Shown one piece after another: positions 40,601-51,695 of a DNA stretch of 64,000 bases; the stretch's first letter is position 1; every line of letters starts with the position of its first letter. The notes under the pieces were generated by a model that worked only from the letters and a program-made list of their open reading frames with translations, was not told the DNA's origin and made no database searches. Made by a program: the position numbers and the translations under genes. This DNA is from Chinchilla lanigera (Eukaryota; Chordata; Mammalia; Rodentia; Chinchillidae). The stretch lies in assembly GCF_000276665.1 (NCBI RefSeq), contig NW_004955484.1, positions 3,413,993 to 3,477,992 on the forward strand. The letters run 5' to 3'.

Positions 40601-43600
40601 TGCCTGCCAGGAGCCCCTAACACCTTCCGGGTGCAGGGCCACTGCTTAGGCCAGGCTGCTGAGGCCAGCATGGCTGCAGGGCCTTTCCATGGGGTCTCAG
40701 GAGCTGGAGGTGCTCCGGATAGAGGGGTGAAATGTAAATCCAACCCTCGGCTGTCTCCCTGCTCCTCTGGACATTCCCTGTTCTGTCTCCTGGGTTCATC
40801 CGGGTGGCACCCAGAGCAGAGGAGACAGGCTGCCAAGGGCTAGTCCTGCCAGCCGGAGTGCCGCTGGCGGGAAAGGGAAGGGTAAGAAGGGCCCAGTCTC
40901 CGCCTGGGACGGGCCATCAGGTGGCCCTGCCGTGCCCCTGGAGAAGGGCTGGGAGGTGCCCCAGCCCGGTGGTCCACAGGCTTGAGTGCCAAGCAGGCTC
41001 ACCTGAGGTGGCCCAAGTCCACCCCAAGGGCAAGTGCTGGGGCCCTTCGCTGGAAGTCAGAGCAGGGCACCAGGCCTGCTGCGTGGCCCCAACAGCCTAG
41101 GAGGGAATTCTAGACACACAGGGCATCTGATGCAAGCTGGGTGCGCTCCATTCAGCGTAAATCTTCTCAGGGCTCTGCTGGTTTCCATGGCGACCTGACA
41201 AGTGAAATTTTCCATCTCGGATGCCAAATGCCTGTGGATGAGGCAAAGCCTCCAAGGGTTACCAAATATAGACACAGCCCAACAGGCTCTGGGGCTGGGG
41301 CCAGCAGTGGGTTCGGGGTGGGAGCCTGGACCCCCCTGCCCAGAGGATGCCATGCTAGGCCTCCTGGAGATCTGCTTCTCCCGTGGATGGAACCCCAGCA
41401 GAGACAAGAGTACATCCCTGCCTCAGGTCCCACTGCAGCAGGTGCTGGGAGCATCTCCATGACACTGGGGTCTCTCTGGGGCCTGGGACTGGGCTGTATC
41501 TTATTCTCTGGACTGACTGCCACCTGGGCCCTTATCTCATTCCCCCACGCGGCAGCTCATGTGAAGGGGCCTCTGCCGGCTGACGGTGGGCTGCCTGAAT
41601 TCCATGGAGTGCTGGTCGCACTGAGCTCCCTCATGGCTTGTGTCAGGAGGCCAGAGGGCAGGTGGCGATGGGGGGCGGGGCTGCAGCGACAAAGGGGAGG
41701 CACTCACTCGGTCTGCAGCAGCTCAGGGTTGGGCACGCACTGGAGCCGGTGGGACAGCAGCTGAAAGGCGCTGCTCTGGGGCAGCAGCATGAGCAGGCCG
41801 TATAGCGCCTTGATCAGGTAGGGGTTGTTCTTCACATCCAGCAGCTGCAGGCGCAGATCTGCAGCGGGGCACAGGGCAGAGGCCAGGGGTCAGGGATTTG
41901 AGCACTGTTTGGGACATCACTCAGCCCAGAGCCACCTGGGACCCCTGCACTGCGGCACCTGTAGCCGAGGACCAGCCTGGGCGAGGCCAGGCAGGCCAGC
42001 TGCCTCCTTCTTGAGGGCCAGGCCCACCTCCCCCACACTCAGCTGCTTCCCTGGTAATCAGGGGTGGGGGCTTGTAGAGTAACAGATTCCCCAGTCGGCT
42101 CTGCGCGTGCCAGCATGAGAGCTATAAATAGGGTGAGCAGAGAGAAAGACAGTGGATTAGGACGGCTTTGAGGGAGGGCAGGAAAGGAAAATGCTTTTGT
42201 GTGTAGCGAAGCACAACAAAGCCCGAGTGTCTGGCAGGTGCTTTTGGATCTCCACCTTGGATACCGCGGGCAGGAAATGCATCTCTGGTCTCTGCCCAGC
42301 GTCCATTCCAACCCAGGGTGCCTGGACCCCACTGGTGACCAGCTGTGTCCCCTGGCAGCTTCCCCAAGCTCTAAGGGGCCTGGACTGGAGACAGGGTCTC
42401 ACTGATCTGCTCTGTGCCTCTGCAAGACCACTGGCTCCTCCCTCCAACCTCTGGGCTGTCCCAGGCACCCTCTGTGGAGGATAAGCCACTTTCTGGAGGG
42501 AGCAAAGCCTCCCTAGCAGAGGCTGCACAGGCGGTCCAGGAGGATGCTGGGAGCCTGGGCAGCCAGGCCTTGGGGCCAGAGTAAGGGTGAGCCAGGGCAT
42601 GCATGACAAGGCCCCCTTCTGAACCTGGAATGTCCCCTGGCCCCTCCTCTTGCCCCAGAAGGCAGGTGTTCCAAATAGGGAGGGACCTACAGTTGTCCTC
42701 AGGCCTGGCCACCAGTGACCCTGTGAACTATGTATTTGGTATTCACTTTTGTTTCCTAGCACGTAACTCCAAAGATCCTTGGAATCCCCAAAACAAACCT
42801 TTTGTATGCTAATGAGTTGGCTCAGGGGCACCTGCCCCTGGTAGCTTTGGCAAAGGGGCAGATCAGGAGAATGATAGCCAGGATTAGAGGGCTGGGACTT
42901 TTAGCCCCACCTACAACCTCCAGGAGGGCTGAGGGATGAAGTTTGGGTGGACCACCAACAGCCAACGATTTAACCAAGAATGCCTAAAAAGCCGGGCATG
43001 GTAGTACACACCTATGATCCCTGCTACTCCAGAGGCTGAGGCAGGAGGACCGCAATTTGAACCCTGCTTGGGAATTTAGGGATACCTTGTCTCACAATAA
43101 AAAATTAAAGGGGCTGGGGATGTAGCTCAGTGCAAGGCTCTGCGTTCAATTTCCAGTAACAGAAACTAAAAGGAAAAAAAAAAAAAAGAGGGAAAAAAGA
43201 ATGCCTGAGTAATGAAGACTCCACCAAAATCCAAAGGACAGCCAGGGATGCCTATAATCCCAGCACTCTGGAGGTTGAGGCAGGAGGATCAGGAGTTTAA
43301 GGCCAGCCTGGGCTACACAGAGCCTTTAGATAGCAGTTGCAGATGTTCCTGGAAGTTGGCATGCCCCCTCCCCCACACCCATGCGCCTCTACATCCATGA
43401 CCTTTGTAGCATCTTCTGTAAGAAACTGTTCCTGAGTTCTGTGAGCTGTTCTAGCACATAAACAAACCCAATGGGGCTGTTGTGGGAACTGACTGACGGT
43501 TGGTCAGAAGCACAGGCAGAATGAACTGGGGTGTGTGCCTGGCATCTGAAGCAAAGTGGAACACTTTTGTGACTGATCCCTAACTTATCTGCCACTATCG

Positions 43601-46600
43601 TATAGGTAGACAGTGTCAAAAAGGAATCAGCCTGGCGTGGTAGCGCACGCCTGTAATCCCAGCACTTGGGAGGCTGAGGGAGGAGGATTGTTTCAAGTTT
43701 GAGACCAGTCTGGGCTACAAAGTGAGCTCAAGGCCAGCCTGAACTGCATAGTGAGACCCTGTCTCTAGAAGACAAAATCAAATTAGGGACACCTAATGAG
43801 TGCCTGCAGACTGCTAGCTTGGTGGGAGAAACCCTCATGCCCTTGGGATCACAGATGTCTACTGTGTGGAAGGCTGATGCAGTACTGGAGAAGCACAGGC
43901 CTGTTTTGAATCCTCTCTTTCCTTTGGGTCTTGGGCAGCTAGGACTGCCCTGTGTCTGAGCTGGCCACCAGCCGGCCACTGGGCGTGGGATCCGAGCGAC
44001 TCAGCTGGGAAGGACGCTGCGCAGAGACGGGAGCATCTCTGCGGTCACTGCCCTTCCCAGGAAGGCCCTGGGAGCAGATGCATGTGGAGGCTCCAGGGTC
44101 AGCTTGCCTGGGACAGGCTGCAGTGTTCTCTGTCAAGAGCAGGGTCTCCTGCCTGCCCTTCTGTCTCCATGGCATGAGTCACCGTGGCACCTGCCGCTTG
44201 GAGAAGCTGGCCCACTGAATGGGAATTGGGGCAAAGGGGTACCTGAATCCCTGCATTTGCTTTTGGGCTCCAGGGAGAAAGGAGGCTGATGGCTCAGGCT
44301 GGGCGGGCCAGAGATCTGCCAGAGAGCTGGAGGCCCAGGCAACTGGGTTGGCAAGGAAGGTGGCCACCGGCAGGGCTGCCTCCTGCTTCTCTACCACTCC
44401 GTAAACACACGCGTGTCACTCTGAGCGCCGCCTGCCCACTTTGGGGAGCAGGCGCTGTTATGTTTTCTGATGCCAAGAGCTGCTTACCCAGCCAGCTGCC
44501 ACTTTTTTTGCACATTCAGCCTGGGTGTTACTCATCAGCTCCGGCACGTGTCATCTCTTCTTTCAGAGGAGAGGGCACAGCTCCTGGGCAAACAGGAGTA
44601 CCTGCCAGGTGCCCACGACTGCAGAGAGCCAGGGCAGGGGGCAGTGCCTGGGCCAGAGCCTGAGAGTCACCTTCTGGTAGGTTCTGCATCAGGTCTGGCC
44701 TGTTTCCATGAGACCCACCTTGACAGCATGGGCAGGACCAAGCTCTGATGCCCTGTGCCCCATCCCCTCCGGCTGGCCTCTCAGCCATGTCAACTACTTT
44801 TTTTTTTTTTGGTACCGGATATCGAACTCAGGACCTTGCACTTGCCAGGCAGGCGCTGTGCCGCTGAGCTATATCCCCAGCCCTTGTCTTTCATTCTTGA
44901 CATTCCAGAAGCATCCCTGGGCTGACTGCCCTCCCTCTGTCCCCAGCCAGGGGCAGCGCTGGATTTGGCTCCACCCCGCTACTCCAGGCCAGCGAGGGCT
45001 GGGGCTGTTCTAGACACAGCCATCCCCACCCCGAGTCTTACACGTAAAGATGGGGCACTCGATCAGCTGCACCAGTTTGTCCACCTCCGTGAGGAAATCC
45101 ACAGTGACCTCTAGGTCTCCGCTGGGTGGACAGTCAAGGAAAGTCTCTTCACTGGGCCAGCACAGCCTGCCTGGGACAGACAGCTGGACAGCTGGGCCAG
45201 CTGGCTACATCCTGCTGAGAGGTGGTTGAGGCTAGACCCCAGAGGCTTACGCCGGCAGCTCAGAGCTCCACGCACCCCTTCCACCTGGTCCTGGTTTCCC
45301 CTGCAGAGCCCGCCTCTCCCTAAGCACATTCTGGCCTCTGCAGGACCTATGTCTATTCCCTTTGCCTTTCTGTCCCTCTACATGGAACAGGGCACGGCTG
45401 TCCCTCCTGTGTGGGCGCTCAGGTTCCACTCTGGCAGCTCTCTCCTTTCCACCCTTCTGAGCCTGCAATGGCTCTTATCAGGGCCCTGCAGCCTGCCGGG
45501 GGGTGGGGAGGTAGGGGAGGGCAGGCCCTGCCCCCGCTCATCCCACGTACAGCCACTGCTAGGCCTGCGGCACACACGTGGAGCTGGAGGCTGGCCTTCA
45601 GGTCTCTGGGTCCCAGAAGTGGCCGCAAAAAGCAAGTTTAGGTTGTGCAAGGCGAGCAGGCACACAGAGGAACCAGGCAAGGCCACACCCGACCCGCCAA
45701 GGCAGCACCTCACCACTCTGTCCTATGCCCCCAGGCGCCCTTAGTCCCTGTTGCCGGCCCATCAGGACACGGGCCAGTTCTGCACCCTACAACAGCGCTC
45801 CAACCTGGGTGGTGGCACCTGTCAGGCTTACAGACAAGGCTGGTTTGCTTTCCAGGGTTTAAAAACAATGTGACTATGGATGCCTTTTGGTGAGGCAGGG
45901 GCTGAGAGATGTGCCACCTCATGTCCCACCTGCTTCTCACTGTGTCATCTACCGTTTGCCAGACTCTGCCTGTGACCGCTAAAGGTCCAGCGTGACCTGC
46001 CAGCCCCACGCACACTCACCCACAGCATCCCAGTCCATTCTCCATCCCCAGCTCTGGGCCTGGCATCCAAGTGGCCACAGGAGCTGCAGAGTGAGGAGCA
46101 GCTGCCTCTGCAACGGGGCAGGGGGCTGGTGTCACTGTCAGCATCTGCTGGGTCCTGAGGCTTTTCCAGGTCCAGCTCCCCACCAGGAGGCTCTGAGATG
46201 GGCCCTGTCTGCTGCTACCAGCGCTATCCCAAATGTATCCTTCACGATGCCCCTGGCCGGGTGGCTCTGATGTGACACACCCTCCAGGCTGAGCAGAGGG
46301 ACAGGGGCGGGACAGCAGGCAGGCACCCTCCTGCCCCTCTGAGGGGGTGGAAGAGCGGCAAAAGGAAGGATACAACTTCTGGATGAGGTCATAGGCGTGC
46401 CGGTAGTTCTGGGTGAGGAAGCAGAGGGACACCGTGGTGACTGGGTTGTGGCACCAGGAGCGGTAGAGGCAGCAGAACAGGTTCTGGCTCTCCTGGGAGA
46501 AGAGGTGCAGCAGTTAGGAGGCCCTGCCCCTCCCCAGTGTGGGACCCTCAGAGTTAGAGGGCTGAGAACCGGGGCCTCTTAGGAGTAGCTAGGGCGCCAG

Positions 46601-47977
46601 CTCAGCACCCTGGCTGTGTCTGGCAGCCCAGCTGGGAACGAACTGTCACAAAGGAAATGCTGACAGCTCCTCAGACCCTGTCATTACCTCCCAGCCCCAC
46701 AGAGCAGTGTGGTGGTGGCAGCAGTGAGGGCCTGGTGGGGAGTGAGCCTACCCTTTGTGCTGGCACTTCTGCCTGTGGCAAAATGACAGTCATTGTCCTC
46801 CCCAGAACCCTGTGGTCCCAGAGCCTGCGGGGCTGGAAGGGACAGGGGCTGCGGACAGGGAGAGAGCTTTCCTGGCTGGGCTCTCCAGGCCTGCTCCTCC
46901 CCTCCATCCTGAAACACCACGTCCTCCCTCCCGGCAGCCCCCCTCGTCCACTCGGGATGCCTAGAAACCAGCCTGGCAGCCGAGCACACACTTGGGGAGC
47001 CCCTGCCACTGAGGAAAATTCTTAAGGTCTCTGCGAATGTCTGGACGGAACCACAGGAGGAAGGAAGGGTTGTGGCCTGGATCATTTTGAGCCACTCGGC
47101 CCCAGATGCCCTCAGACATGGGCTTGGGAGTCCTTGAATGTCCGGAGGAAGGGAGGGTCTGACCCGGGCAGGACAGGGTCTGTAGGGTCTGACCTGGGAG
47201 GGACAGAGGTGAGGTGACAGAAGCCCAGATTGGGGAAGAAACCCCTGGAGCTCCAGCACCCAGGATGACCTGGGTCCTGCAGCCTTCAGCTGGGCTTTGT
47301 GGCACTTATGAGCTGTGTGTCTCCCTGTCCTGCAGTGAACATTTCCCGGCTCTCTCTGACTAGGCGTTAGGGGTCCTCACAGGCAGCAGTGTGACACCCT
47401 GGCTAACGACAGGTGCTTTATGAGACAGGTGTGTCCTGCTATGGCAGAGGGGCAGGGTTATGATACAGAGGGCTGACCCTGCCAGGGTCTGGATGGGGCA
47501 ATGTGGAAAGGGTGGCAGTCAATGTGTGGGAAAGGGTGGGTTGGGCGGGCACACGGACCCTGTGCAGGGCGAGGAGCCTTCTGTGGCCTGAGACCTTGCC
47601 AGGCAGTGGGTGACTCACTCCATGGTTGGCGTTCATAGGTAGCCACTCAACCCAGGGGCTCTGTATTTTATCCTGGACCAGGGAGCTCTCGATGTTATCC
47701 CTGTCTCTTCCCATGAGCCTCCTGGGGGCAACCGAGTCGTGGGCCAGGTGCCTGGCCACACACAGGCCTAGACCTGGGGTCAGAGCCCAGGGACACGAGT
47801 ACCAGGGTCTTCAGGTCCTTGAGCTGGTTTCTCAGCTGGAAGAGTTCGGTGGAGGTGAGCAGGATGGTGTTGAGGGTGTGCACCATGGTAGAGGCGAACT
47901 TGAGGTCCTCCTCCCGGAGCAGGATGTCAGCCATTGAGTGAAAGATGTTCTCTGCGTTCAGCAGGAGACACAGCTGC
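37195..47977 (-). CDS. VAC14: VAC14, scaffold of the PIKfyve-FIG4 complex (C-terminal part; gene runs off the right edge)
   Basis: VAC14 is a HEAT-repeat scaffold on endolysosomal membranes that holds the lipid kinase PIKfyve and the phosphatase FIG4, controlling PI(3,5)P2. Five minus-strand coding exons (47977-47803, 46492-46374, 45121-45042, 41858-41708, 37788-37626) join in phase to 228 residues plus TGA, matching roughly the last 228 of 782 human residues. This covers most of the C-terminal FIG4-binding and oligomerisation domain. The tail reads [17 protein letters not shown] and contains GDHLD, an internal PDZ-type motif reported to bind neuronal NO synthase. Upstream exons (next expected to end in RGPFIIR) are not found up to 64000, so an intron of at least 16 kb lies to the right. 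Confidence 0.95.
37213..37218 (-). terminator. VAC14: VAC14 poly(A) signal AATAAA
   Basis: tttatt on the plus strand, AATAAA on the minus strand, placed about 410 bp past the VAC14 stop. It is the first canonical signal in that direction. Confidence 0.85.
37626..37788 (-). CDS. VAC14: VAC14 last coding exon
   Basis: Begins after acceptor ccccag, completes Glu, and reads [20 protein letters not shown], then [16 protein letters not shown] and [17 protein letters not shown], stopping at TGA 37626-37628. The GDHLD motif corresponds to the internal PDZ ligand described for VAC14. Confidence 0.95.
39250..39445 (+). mobile_element. Composite 7SL plus ID SINE with CA tail
   Basis: 'aaccaggtgtagtagctccc...tgaggcaggaagatcacaag' then 'ggctgaggatgtagctctct...gggtttaacctctagtacct', ending in a short CA run. 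Confidence 0.78.
39645..39745 (+). mobile_element. ID-like SINE, well preserved
   Basis: 'gggctggggatttagctcag', 'cagcgcctgcctggcaagct', 'gagttcgactcccggtactg' and a CAAA-rich tail. This is the sense form of the antisense copies at 6918, 44800 and 63930. Confidence 0.9.
39996..40037. repeat. (CCTGC)n minisatellite
   Basis: About eight perfect ctgcc units in the last VAC14 intron. Confidence 0.95.
40210..40325 (-). mobile_element. MIR, antisense
   Basis: 'tgatgaagaaaccaggagcc', 'gcctgaggccacatagccaa' and 'cagcctgaaccagatcccag' follow the antisense MIR order. Confidence 0.7.
41708..41858 (-). CDS. VAC14: VAC14 exon (second from the end)
   Basis: Encodes [20 protein letters not shown], then [20 protein letters not shown] and VPNPELLQT, ending in GA of a Glu codon. 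Acceptor ctgcag, donor gtgagt. Essentially identical to human. Confidence 0.95.
42988..43190 (+). mobile_element. Composite 7SL plus ID SINE
   Basis: 'gccgggcatggtagtacaca...tgaggcaggaggaccgcaat' followed by 'ggggctggggatgtagctca...gcgttcaatttccagtaac' and an A-tail. Confidence 0.85.
43237..43330 (+). mobile_element. Truncated B1-like SINE
   Basis: 'gatgcctataatcccagcac...aggccagcctgggctacaca', missing the 3' part. Confidence 0.8.
43622..43790 (+). mobile_element. B1-like SINE, well preserved
   Basis: 'cagcctggcgtggtagcgca...cctgtaatcccagcacttgg', both 29-bp blocks and 'gagaccctgtctc'. Confidence 0.92.
44800..44885 (-). mobile_element. ID-like SINE, antisense, well preserved
   Basis: A T-run, then 'ggtaccggatatcgaactca', 'cttgccaggcaggcgctgtg' and 'gagctatatccccagccc'. 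Confidence 0.92.
45042..45121 (-). CDS. VAC14: VAC14 exon (third from the end)
   Basis: An 80-nt exon encoding [20 protein letters not shown] then ECPIFT, ending on the first base of Tyr. Acceptor acccag, donor gtaaga. Confidence 0.94.
46374..46492 (-). CDS. VAC14: VAC14 exon (fourth from the end), unusual donor
   Basis: Encodes [20 protein letters not shown] then [19 protein letters not shown], ending in two bases of Phe. Acceptor tcccag. The donor is GTATCC, a poor match to the usual GTRAGT, but the next exon continues the frame exactly (F-G-D-L-E-V), so it is the true junction. Confidence 0.94.
46493..47802 (-). other. VAC14: VAC14 intron
   Basis: 1.3 kb without recognised repeats or exons. 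Confidence 0.5.
47803..47977 (-). CDS. VAC14: VAC14 exon (fifth from the end)
   Basis: Encodes [20 protein letters not shown], then [20 protein letters not shown] and [18 protein letters not shown]. Acceptor ttccag, donor gtactc. Nearly identical to human. Confidence 0.95.
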
Positions 47978-48711
47978 CTGGAAAACAGACAGAGATGGTT
48001 ATGCGCAGGCCACTCCGGTTACCTCTTGGCTTTGACTTGGGAAGCCTCCCCCTGCCCTTCCAGGGTTGGCGTGGGGCTGTGGTGCCGAGGCCTGTGTGTG
48101 CTGGTAGGCCGGGAGGGCCAGGGAGCTGCGCACTGGTGCCCTGGCCCTGTGCCTCCCGACACGGCCCACCCTGGCCCAGAACCCTCGAGTCCTATAGGCT
48201 ACATTTATGTCCAACTCCTAGAGAAGCACCGGGGCCTCTGGCCACCTGGGATGTCACAGGGCCCCCAAGTTACCTTCCTGAGCACCCACTACCATCACCC
48301 TTTCCGCCCACGCCAACACCCTTGTGTCCCCGCTGGACTCTTCGCAGACCTCATCTTCATCTGAGAATTGTGCACACGTGAGTCACGTGTTACTGCCCCG
48401 TCCCGGCAGGGTGCCCCGAGGTCAGGGTTCTGTGCTTCTCCTTTTGCACCTCCAGCATGCAGCTTGCAGGGGGCAGGGGATCCGAGGGCAGTCGGGCCGA
48501 GGGGGCCTGATGACAGCCCTGAGGTTCATCGTTGTGGGGCACACGAGGAAGCTGGCGCAGAGGCACAGGGCCCGGTGTGCCAGGGCCTGGCTCCCCCGCC
48601 CCTCAGCCACATCTCTCCTCCACAGAGATCCTTCGGGCAAGGATGGGGCTTTGTGGAAAAGTCTCTGTGCCATAGAAAGGAACCCAGGGGAGGAAGAAAA
48701 GCAGGTTTGGA

Positions 48712-48790
48712 GCGAGGAATACAGCTCGGTGGTGCACTGTCTGCCTGGCAAGCACAAGGTCCTGAGTCTGATTTCCAGTGTCCACCACCC
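48712..48790 (+). mobile_element. Degraded ID-like SINE
   Basis: 'gaatacagctcggtggtgca' then 'ctgcctggcaagcacaaggt' and 'cctgagtctgatttccagtg' follow the ID pattern. Confidence 0.7.
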
Positions 48791-49509
48791 ATCCAAAAAA
48801 GTGGGCTTTCCAGGGTCCCAGGGGCAATGTGACATCAACAGTGACAAGCAGGTCTTGAGGGTGGAGACGTGAGGCATGTGCTCTTGGAGGCCTGGCTTTG
48901 AGCAGAACAGTACCCCAAGGCCGCCTGGGTCCAGGGCTTCCCAGCTGCGGTGGGCAGGAGTAGGGAAGGGGCAGGTGAGAAGGCGGGCACGGGGCACGGT
49001 GCTTCCTGCTGGGTAGGCTTTCACAGTCCTTGTCTGAGGCTGATGTCACCGGCCTGACTGTTGTTCAAGGGAAACTTCAGCACAGACTAGACAAGGTCTC
49101 CTGTGCTGGATGACAAGAGCCACACCTCGAGGCAGTGTGCCTGAACTGTCCTCTTTGCCAAACCTCAGCATGACCGGGGACCGCTTTCCTGCTTCCTCTG
49201 AATACCAGCCATGGCTCTGCAACCAGGCTGCAGAAGATTCTGCCCCACCTCCCGCCCTGGAAAAATCCCAGAGCATTTGGTAATGGAGAGGCCAAACCAC
49301 AAAGCTCAAACAGCGGGCCAGCTGTCTCCAGCCTAGCCCCAGACAGAACCAGCAGGCCTGGGCGAGAGACCGTGAGAGAAATCTCACCCGGGCTGGGGCA
49401 CGGGGGAACAGGGGCCGTGGGCAGTGTGGGAGCACAGCTACCTCGTCCCTGCTGCATGCTCTGTCGCAGCGCTGGGTGGGTGGGCTGAGGCGTCAGGGTC
49501 CGCTGGCCC

Positions 49510-49580
49510 CAACCAGCAGCTGTGTGATCTCAGTGCCTCTGCACTGCACTTTCCTCATCTCCTCAGTGGGGGCAGCCCTT
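49510..49580 (+). mobile_element. MIR fragment
   Basis: 'agctgtgtgatctcagtgcc' then 'cactttcctcatctcctcag' match the MIR core. Confidence 0.55.
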
Positions 49581-50894
49581 GTCTAAAGGGGGAGAGATAC
49601 TCAGAGGGAAGCTGGGAGGATCACGGTACATGGCATGCAGGGGCCAGAGTCCCCGTGGTGGAGACAACAGCCAGCCTGCTGGTCGGGGAGGGGGGTGGAA
49701 ATTGTGCAGAACTCGGTGCTTCCTGTTGCCTCCTGGCCCTCCCGCCCCTAGATGAGCCCTGTCTCCAAGGCCGTGGGACAGAAATGTTCCAGAAGGGCAG
49801 GCTGGGAAAGGAGGGGAGCGTTCTGACAAATGGTCACAAGTGCCCGTCGCCTGCAGCTGCTGCCGTCTCCATGACAGAGGCCAACAGCTGAGCTGCTGCC
49901 AGGCAGCGCTGTCCAGGGACCCCGGGCCAGCGCAGCTCAGCCTGGACCCTCAGCAGCCAAAGGGTAGGTGGCTGCTCACGTGAGGGTGGGCTAGGGTGGG
50001 CACGGACGGACGAGAAAGGGGAGTGCCGATGGCGTTCAGGTCAAGGGTGGCGGCGTTTTCTGGAAACGCTCTTACCTGGCTTTCCTCCAACCTCACTAAC
50101 TGCACCCCCTCCTCTGAGACTGGGGAGTCCCCCACTCTTCATCTCCTGGTGGTCTCAATGGGTCCCACGGCTACATCCAAAGCTGCCTGGGATCAGTGGC
50201 TGCCATGTGAGCCTCTTCTGCTGAGCTCCAGGTGGGACAGCATCTGCCAGGTGGATGTCCCTGCCTGGCCACCCAGCAGGCATTTCAAACTTCATGTTCC
50301 TGCAGACTTGCCTTGCCTTTATCAGTAAGTGGCTTCACGGCCCACCCAGCTACTCCAGCCCATACCCAAGGTCCTTGGTCACTGACCCCAACCTGGTCCA
50401 CAGACAGGCCCATGGGCTTTGCTATCTGAGCATCTTCTGCTAGGTTTTCTGTGTCTTCTCGGCCACCACCACCCAGGGGCAAGGGCCAGTCACCTCTTGC
50501 TGGGTCAGTCTCAAGACGAAGCCATGTTTTGTGACCCTACAGGTCACCTTCCTGTACCAACTGGGGCAACTCTAAAAGGTGCTGACCCACACCTTCCTTT
50601 CTGGCTCCCTGGCTCTGCCTGCATCAGTCGTCTCCCCCAGGTTCTATCAAAGAGCCAAGCTCCTGCTGCCACTATCAAGACCTCACACCTTCCGTGCTCC
50701 CTCTCCAGCCTCAGCTCTTGCTACCCTTCCCTCAGATATCCTAACCACTTGGGCTTTTCTTTTGATCCAGGTCTCGCTTCGACTGCTGGGCCTTGAGGCT
50801 TTTGTCTGCTCTGGCCGGGCCTGGCATGCTCTGTTGAGGGACTAGTACCTAGCTGCCTGCTCCCTCCAGCCACAGAGGTCTCAGCTCCACCCCA

Positions 50895-51090
50895 GGTCTT
50901 GGGGAGGTGTTGGGCAGATGTGCCCTCTCTTCCTGCCAGCCCTGTCTAAGAGTGGGGCCTAGTTCTTTAAGAGTATTTGCCACTCCACCTTGCTGGGGTG
51001 CTTGTGTGCTGGCCTTCTGTCTGACTCTCCCTCTAGCATGTGAACTGCAAAGGCAGGGCCTTGGCTGCCACCTGTTCCATCACTGTGTGA
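50895..51090 (-). mobile_element. L2-like relic
   Basis: 'gcatgtgaactgcaaaggca' followed by 'gggccttggctgcc' recalls the L2 3' region. Weak and old. Confidence 0.35.
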
Positions 51091-51339
51091 AAGAACTTTG
51101 TTTATCCTGTTCAAAGATGTCACCGAGGCCTGCAGACATTCTTACACAACTCCAGCATATCTGGTCTGCTCAGCTACAGGCAGCTTCCTGCCCTGCCAAT
51201 GCACTCTCACCCTTACCCCCGCCAGGCCAAGCCCAGGGCTGTCCTGCCTTGCTCTAGCCATCTTATCCCAGAAGAATCTGGTGCACTTGCTTCCACAATG
51301 GCCTGAGGGACTGATGCACTGAGCCTCCCACAGTAGTCA

Positions 51340-51695
51340 GCTCTGCGTTACTGGAGTAAAATGCCAGAGGCAATTAACAAGTAAGGAGAAAAGGCTTACT
51401 TAGCTCACGGTTCAGAAGGTTATGTCCAAGCTGGAAGCCCTATTGCTCTGGGCCCCTGGCAAAACTGGTACTTTATGATGGGAGCATATGGAAGAGCAAG
51501 TCACTCACATAACAAGCTGGGAAGGAGACTAAAAGATCAGGTCCCATAATCCCCTGCAAGGGCACATCCCCAGTGACCTAAGGGCCTCCTGTAAGGCCTC
51601 ATCTCAAGGTCTAAAGCATTTCCCAACAACAGCACCCTGGGACCAAGTCTATACCACATGAATTTTGGGGGACACCATGTTTCAACTATCATGCC
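51340..51695 (-). mobile_element. MaLR-type LTR, antisense
   Basis: 'ggcttacttagctcacggtt', 'ccccagtgacctaagggcct', 'acatgaattttgggggacac' and 'catgtttcaactatcatg' give the antisense order of an MST/THE-like LTR. Confidence 0.7.

Larger units (their letters stand above)
37789..41707 (-). other. VAC14: Last VAC14 intron
   Basis: 3.9 kb. Contains a composite SINE, an ID-like SINE, a CCTGC minisatellite and a MIR, listed separately; long open frames here have no recognisable family. Confidence 0.7.
41859..45041 (-). other. VAC14: VAC14 intron with SINE cluster
   Basis: 3.2 kb. Non-repeat GC-rich sequence at 41860-42980; then four SINEs at 42988-43190, 43237-43330, 43622-43790 and 44800-44885. 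Confidence 0.7.
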
